From: Mesostigma viride
Taxonomy: Eukaryota; Streptophyta; Mesostigmatophyceae; Mesostigmatales; Mesostigmataceae
Reading direction: 5' to 3'
Length of the DNA stretch: 59,709 nt
Assembly: GCA_009746045.1 (NCBI GenBank)
Contig: RPFO01000256.1
Span: 1,202,196 to 1,261,904 of the forward strand
A model generated the notes under the pieces. That model saw only the letters and a list, made by a program, of their open reading frames with translations. It searched no databases and was not told the origin of the DNA. This document shows positions 55,587-59,709 of the stretch, in pieces (within the stretch, counting starts at the first letter, position 1; each line of letters starts with the position of its first letter). The translations under genes were made by a program, and so were the position numbers.

Positions 55587-56351
55587 TCACACCAATCGGC
55601 GACGCCTAGCCAGAGCCGCAGAAGCTCCATGACCCATCCTTCTGCGCTTGTTCATAATGACCTCTCCCAGTCGGTCTCTGGTTTTCGTCGCCTTCTCAGC
55701 GTTCCTCCCGGAGGTTACAAAGTCCTTTTCTGCGTCAACTTGTTTAGCATACCCCTCATTAAACCTGTTTTCCATCAGCCGAAGTTCTTCCTTGTCGGCT
55801 TCCGTTACGACATCCTCCAGTGCTGTGCCGCGGGGTATGTTGGGGTACCGAGCCCGCATCATCGCCATTGAATCTGTTGTCTCTCTCAGAATGTGGCCGA
55901 AGTCGTTGGCGGCTTTCACTGCATCCTCATGTTTCGACAGTGCCTGTTGTTTAAGCTCGGGAACTCGGTCCGTGTACTTCTTAAAGAGTACTTGGTTTAC
56001 TTTGAGATCCGTATCTGGTCCCATGGCCACACCGTAATTCATCAGATCCTCGTCGGCCAAATGGGGCAGGTTGATCAACGTGTTCTCCAATTCGGTCGTG
56101 CGCCGAATGTCGTGCCACTCGGGATCGGGTCCTCCATTTACCAACATTCGTTGGTGTTCCGACACGTCCACGCCGCCCGCTTGCATGCGGTGCCTGGGTC
56201 GCCGGGTACGCTTGGGCGCACTGGTGAATGAACGGGCCGAATGAGACGGGACGGTCTTCCGTGTCGGCTGCCCCTTGTGCATGTGGCACCTCCCCCTCGC
56301 GACCTCGATGTTGCATGTCCCTCCGGTCCTAGTCTGAGCGCGGCACTTCAT
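55587..56351 (-). CDS. Zinc-module protein 3 with coiled coil (virus-like)
   Basis: 254 codons, intact. It starts directly with C-x9-C-x8-C-x2-H (MKCRAQTRTGGTC, GRCHMH), then a basic linker, then a mainly helical, charged region (about residues 80-230) likely to be coiled coil, and a basic end (ALARRRRLV). It is convergent with the fibre-like gene, 24 bp between stops. The module match to 50639-51379 is close in spacing. Function unknown. Confidence 0.65.
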   Translation of the reverse strand: MKCRAQTRTGGTCNIEVARGRCHMHKGQPTRKTVPSHSARSFTSAPKRTRRPRHRMQAGGVDVSEHQRMLVNGGPDPEWHDIRRTTELENTLINLPHLADEDLMNYGVAMGPDTDLKVNQVLFKKYTDRVPELKQQALSKHEDAVKAANDFGHILRETTDSMAMMRARYPNIPRGTALEDVVTEADKEELRLMENRFNEGYAKQVDAEKDFVTSGRNAEKATKTRDRLGEVIMNKRRRMGHGASAALARRRRLV

Positions 56352-57031
56352 TTACACGATCTACTATAAAAGAACGAAAAAAAGCACAACGGCCGCCTTT
56401 AGTACCTCTTCACGCGCTTGGCCTGTGAGTGGATCTGAGCCCTTTCCTTCCTCTGCCCCCTCCCCCTGTCCTGACTCCGTACGCCCCCGTGCCGTGCGCT
56501 ACCTTCTTCGGCCGTGACCCGCCACCCAGAGTTAGATGAGATGCTTAGGCTGACACACGGATTTCCGGCCTGCGCGCCGCGTATTGCCTACCGCGGCTGA
56601 GCGGGACACCTCAGTACTGTACGGCAGGGCGTACGGTACTGAGGCGTCAGGTGGACTGACGTGCAGTTAGTGCCAGACTGTTCCTAGATGCTAGTTCGAC
56701 CCGCCAGGTCCGGTATAGCCGGGCCTGACGGGCCGAGTCTTAGCTGGTTGCTAGTGACGTGGTCGCATGGCATTGCAGTGTCCAGTTGTCCACTGGCAGG
56801 TGCTGCAGTGGCACCGCCATAGGCATATAGGCGTAGCACTGGGGAGTGCCGCAGCACCCGAGTTTGCCCAGACGTTCCATTCTGAGCTCTCAGCTTTCAT
56901 CGTTTTCTCATTGTATTATTGTAATACAATCATCATTCGCTTTCAGCTTCAGCCGTTGTTCGTCGTCCCTAGTCTCCATCCAACTTGGACTGAAAAGTTC
57001 GATATTTTTTTTACAATCAAAAAAAAAAGAT
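56352..57031. other. Probable boundary of the viral block and 5' region of a retroelement
   Basis: No gene is supported. A hairpin with 15-bp arms (one mismatch) and a 6-nt loop lies at 56609-56644. An AT-rich stretch (about 56905-57030) precedes the Gag-like ATG. Part of this region may be an LTR, but no second copy is in the window to define it. Confidence 0.4.
56609..56644. other. Strong DNA/RNA hairpin
   Basis: CCTCAGTACTGTACG, loop gcaggg, then CGTACGGTACTGAGG. 14 of 15 pairs match and the mismatch becomes G-U in RNA. No T-run follows, so it is not a simple terminator. Confidence 0.7.
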
Positions 57032-59709
57032 ATGGCTTCTAACAACGGCAACAACGGCAACAACAACAACAAGGGGAAGGCGCCTGCCAGGCGCACCTCA
57101 CCCCGCCTTTCGCCGGAGGGCACGCCCTCCGGCACCAACGATGCGAGGGTGACGCCCAACGTCACCTTCCGCACGGTGGTCGCTGACCACCCCAGGCGTC
57201 GGGGCCCGCAGGTGGGGCCCGGCGCCCGGGGAATGGCGAGCGGTCGTCCGTTTGCCATAGGCGGTTCGTCCGCCATGGCACCTGGGGGGCAGGTCCCCCG
57301 GGCACGCAATGCCCCCGTCGCAGGTGACGGGGGTCGTGAGCGGAGTGATTCCTCGGAGGAGGATGGCGAGGTGCCGCCTGCGAGGCCTCGGCCTTCGCTT
57401 GAGCTGTCGTCGCAGACACCTGCGACGTCTGGCAACCTGTCCGTGGGCCGACAGATGGCCGTCATGGACATTGACCGGTATGGGGAACATGTTCCGCCCC
57501 CGGTCGCGTTCGGGCGCCCCCCCCATTTTCTCCCCATTGGGGAGGACGACATCCCCGCCTTCATTCCGATGAACGGCCGGATCTTACGTCAACGTTTTCA
57601 GATGCTTCCAGATGAGGAGATGCACGCGATAGAGGTGCATCGGGTACAAACGCAGATCGCGGGGCGGCTGAGGATGGAGTACTCTTTGGTTCAGGTAGCC
57701 GTTTGGCTGTACTGTTTCGCCAATCGGCCGCGGCACAATCCCGGCACTGTTGATCAGTGGGCATCACGGCAGCGCCAGCGAGAGGCGCTGAGCGTGGTCG
57801 CCCGACAGGAGATCCAACTGACTCCGTTGGGGCCGTGGCCCCAAGTCACGCCAGTTGGCTGGGGCCCGGAGCGGCGTGAGGCGGCTGCGATGCCGCCTGC
57901 GACGGAGCGCGGGGCGGCAGACGCCCCCGCCACGCCCATGGGTGGTGAAGCCACCCAGGACCCTCTGGCAGGTCAGAGGGTCCAACCTCAGCCGCAGGCT
58001 CCCCCGCCCAGCGTGGGGGGCCAGGTGGCTGAGGAGGCCACCGGGGTCGCAGGGACCCCGGCGGCGACACAAGCGCCCGGGGTCGCAGGGACCCCGGCAG
58101 CGACGCCGGCGCCTCCGGCGCTGGCGGGGGATGCAGCCCCCATGGAAGGTGTCACGGGCACCTCCAGCGGCTCTGGGGGGCAGACTCCCTCTAGCCGCAA
58201 CAAGGACAAGACCCTGGCAGGGCCGGAGGGGCCTCAGGGTCCCACAGCAGCTGGGCAGCAACCAGCACTGCTGGAGGGTGAACTGCAAGGTCGCGACTTC
58301 ATCACCTTGGGTGATGAGGCCGTGTGGCGTGCCATACAGACAGCCACAGCCTCCTTCCGTGGGCTGGCCGACAGGAGCCAGCAGATGCACGTCGCGGAGG
58401 CGGGCAGCCTTGTGTGTGCAATCATCACGCACATCCTGGGCCTGCCCAACCTCCAAGCGGGCACACGTAGGGTGTGCGACGACCTGCTGCCTGCCCTGCA
58501 GGCTCTCCTCTCAGGGAGGAGGGTGCAGGGCAGCAGGGTGCGTCTGGTGCGTTTGCTGGAGCTCCTGCACAACGCCATCCTGCGCGGGGCGGGTAGGTGG
58601 CTAACTCTGCCTACCTGGTTGCATCATGATCTTACTAACCCTACTGACGATGAAGTGTCCCTCTCTCCCACCTTCCATGATTGGGAGGAGGCCCGCAGCA
58701 GGAGGCGGGAAGTGACACACACTCACACCCCCACCCAGCCCACCCATATGTTGTCTAACCCTCCTACACAGCCCATGGTTGCCCATCCTGCTCAGCTCAC
58801 TCAAGTAGCACTTCCCTCTCAGCATGTTGCTCATGTGAATGTTGCAGCAGCAACCCCCTCCATTCCCTCTCCCCCTGCCTCCCCCTCTAGGTTGCCCACT
58901 TACAATGAGAACCGTCCTGTTGATAGGATTAATGTCAGGGGGCTGCCTGAGGGGTATACTAGGGAGCAGGGGAATCATGCACTTCTCTCTCTTCAGCTGG
59001 CTAGGGAGGAACTGAATGTCAAGAATTGGTTTGGATCCCTCATGCAGGGGGATTTTTACCATCAGTCCTCCTCACAGATTCAGAATCTCATCCTTGTCTT
59101 CCAGCGTAGGTATCCCAAGTGGCAGGACACGCAGGCTAGGGCAGTTTGGGAGGCTTTCATGAAGGAGTTAACTGACCTCCTCTCCACCCCCTCATCTGTG
59201 GACATTTATGGGGCATTCAGGTGGGTAGAGGAATACAGGGTCACATCAGTGGACTATGTGGCTGAGACAAAGAAATATGAGCTAGCCATCAAAGCACGTC
59301 CTGATGTCCAGCAGCTAGATCACAAGTTCTTGCTGCGTTCCTTCCTTGAGAAACTCAAACTTGACAAAAACACCTACGCTATGCTTGCCACAGGAATGGC
59401 AAAGTACTGGGAGGACATGAAGGAGGCATTGGATTATATCAAGCTGGCATTGGCTCCCCTTAGCCAGGGGGCCATGGGCACCTCTGTAAAGAGGGTCAGG
59501 GGGGAAGAGAGGGAGGAGGAGGACAGGGAGAGGGAAGACAGGAGCAAGAGACCTGTCACTATGGCAGAAGTCAAGTCCCTGCTGGGACAAATGTTTAAGG
59601 GAAAGGGAAAGGGCAAGGGCAAGGGCAAGGGCAAGGGCAGGGGCTGGGGCAAGGGCAAGGGTAAGGGGCAGTCTCCCTCCAAGGGGGGCAGCTCCAGCAA
59701 CAACAACAA
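57032..59709 (+). CDS. Gag-like polyprotein of an LTR retroelement, 3' end beyond window
   Basis: An ATG at 57032 opens a frame with no stop to the window end, at least 892 codons. Order: Asn-rich start, Pro/Gly/Ala-rich low-complexity region with repeats (GVAGTPAATQAP), helical stretch (about residues 425-530), His/Pro/Thr-rich linker, and a helical domain (about 640-820, with WEAFMKELTDLL and FLLRSFLEKLKLDKNTYAML) like a retroelement capsid. A basic Gly/Lys tail (GKGKGKGKGKG) follows. No zinc knuckle or enzyme domain is reached. Could also be the gag-pol of a Ty3-type element; the element class cannot be decided here. Codon use shifts from GC-rich before about 58600 to more mixed after it. 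Confidence 0.6.
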   Translation, partial: MASNNGNNGNNNNKGKAPARRTSPRLSPEGTPSGTNDARVTPNVTFRTVVADHPRRRGPQVGPGARGMASGRPFAIGGSSAMAPGGQVPRARNAPVAGDGGRERSDSSEEDGEVPPARPRPSLELSSQTPATSGNLSVGRQMAVMDIDRYGEHVPPPVAFGRPPHFLPIGEDDIPAFIPMNGRILRQRFQMLPDEEMHAIEVHRVQTQIAGRLRMEYSLVQVAVWLYCFANRPRHNPGTVDQWASRQRQREALSVVARQEIQLTPLGPWPQVTPVGWGPERREAAAMPPATERGAADAPATPMGGEATQDPLAGQRVQPQPQAPPPSVGGQVAEEATGVAGTPAATQAPGVAGTPAATPAPPALAGDAAPMEGVTGTSSGSGGQTPSSRNKDKTLAGPEGPQGPTAAGQQPALLEGELQGRDFITLGDEAVWRAIQTATASFRGLADRSQQMHVAEAGSLVCAIITHILGLPNLQAGTRRVCDDLLPALQALLSGRRVQGSRVRLVRLLELLHNAILRGAGRWLTLPTWLHHDLTNPTDDEVSLSPTFHDWEEARSRRREVTHTHTPTQPTHMLSNPPTQPMVAHPAQLTQVALPSQHVAHVNVAAATPSIPSPPASPSRLPTYNENRPVDRINVRGLPEGYTREQGNHALLSLQLAREELNVKNWFGSLMQGDFYHQSSSQIQNLILVFQRRYPKWQDTQARAVWEAFMKELTDLLSTPSSVDIYGAFRWVEEYRVTSVDYVAETKKYELAIKARPDVQQLDHKFLLRSFLEKLKLDKNTYAMLATGMAKYWEDMKEALDYIKLALAPLSQGAMGTSVKRVRGEEREEEDREREDRSKRPVTMAEVKSLLGQMFKGKGKGKGKGKGKGRGWGKGKGKGQSPSKGGSSSNNN

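Overview
The window looks like nuclear DNA of a green alga (chlorophyte). Evidence: genes with GT-AG introns and GC-rich exons, secreted proteins with (Ser-Pro-Pro-Pro)n rods like algal cell-wall glycoproteins, many long micro- and minisatellites, Ty1/copia retroelements, and an intronless block that looks like an integrated large-DNA-virus or polinton-like-virus fragment. The species cannot be named from the sequence alone.

Region by region. 1-336: 3' end of a spliced gene with a CX2C/CX2C zinc-ribbon tail. 337-6559: mostly microsatellites, a 184-bp satellite carrying a non-LTR insertion, and transposase remnants. 6560-9470: complete non-autonomous copia-type element (identical LTRs, gag only). 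11003-17359: complete copia element with a 1612-codon gag-pol frame. 17360-25300: gene-poor, with a TA-flanked MITE, triplet and hexamer repeats and an LTR-like block. 25324-33078: tandem array (period about 3.2 kb) of a secreted-protein gene that joins a choice-of-anchor-E-like domain to a Ser/Pro-rich rod; two central copies are nearly whole and both ends are truncated. 34694-37313: two exons of another secreted-type gene split by a 2.1-kb intron. 38728-39126 and 40419-44240: exons for Cys-rich and beta-propeller-like secreted proteins, with introns that hold repeats, a 5'-truncated non-LTR copy and a LINE remnant.

44665-56351 is the most unusual part. It is intronless, tightly packed, and starts with a spacer-free palindrome of about 2.57 kb per arm, centred between 47243 and 47244. 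Each arm carries four small ORFs, two with membrane segments, plus an ordered array of ten copies of a short motif in strictly alternating orientation. A third, diverged copy of this array lies at 50021-50550. Beyond it are five larger genes: a zinc-module protein, a PD-(D/E)XK-like nuclease, a second zinc-module protein, a long repetitive fibre-like protein, and a third zinc-module protein. Several are broken by single-base shifts in overlaps that hold or adjoin G or C runs, which means either decay of an integrated virus or assembly error. No capsid, packaging ATPase or polymerase gene is visible, so the viral lineage stays open.

57032-59709: an unbroken Gag-like frame of at least 892 codons runs off the right edge, probably the start of another LTR retroelement.

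All family assignments come from reading motifs by eye; no database search was run.
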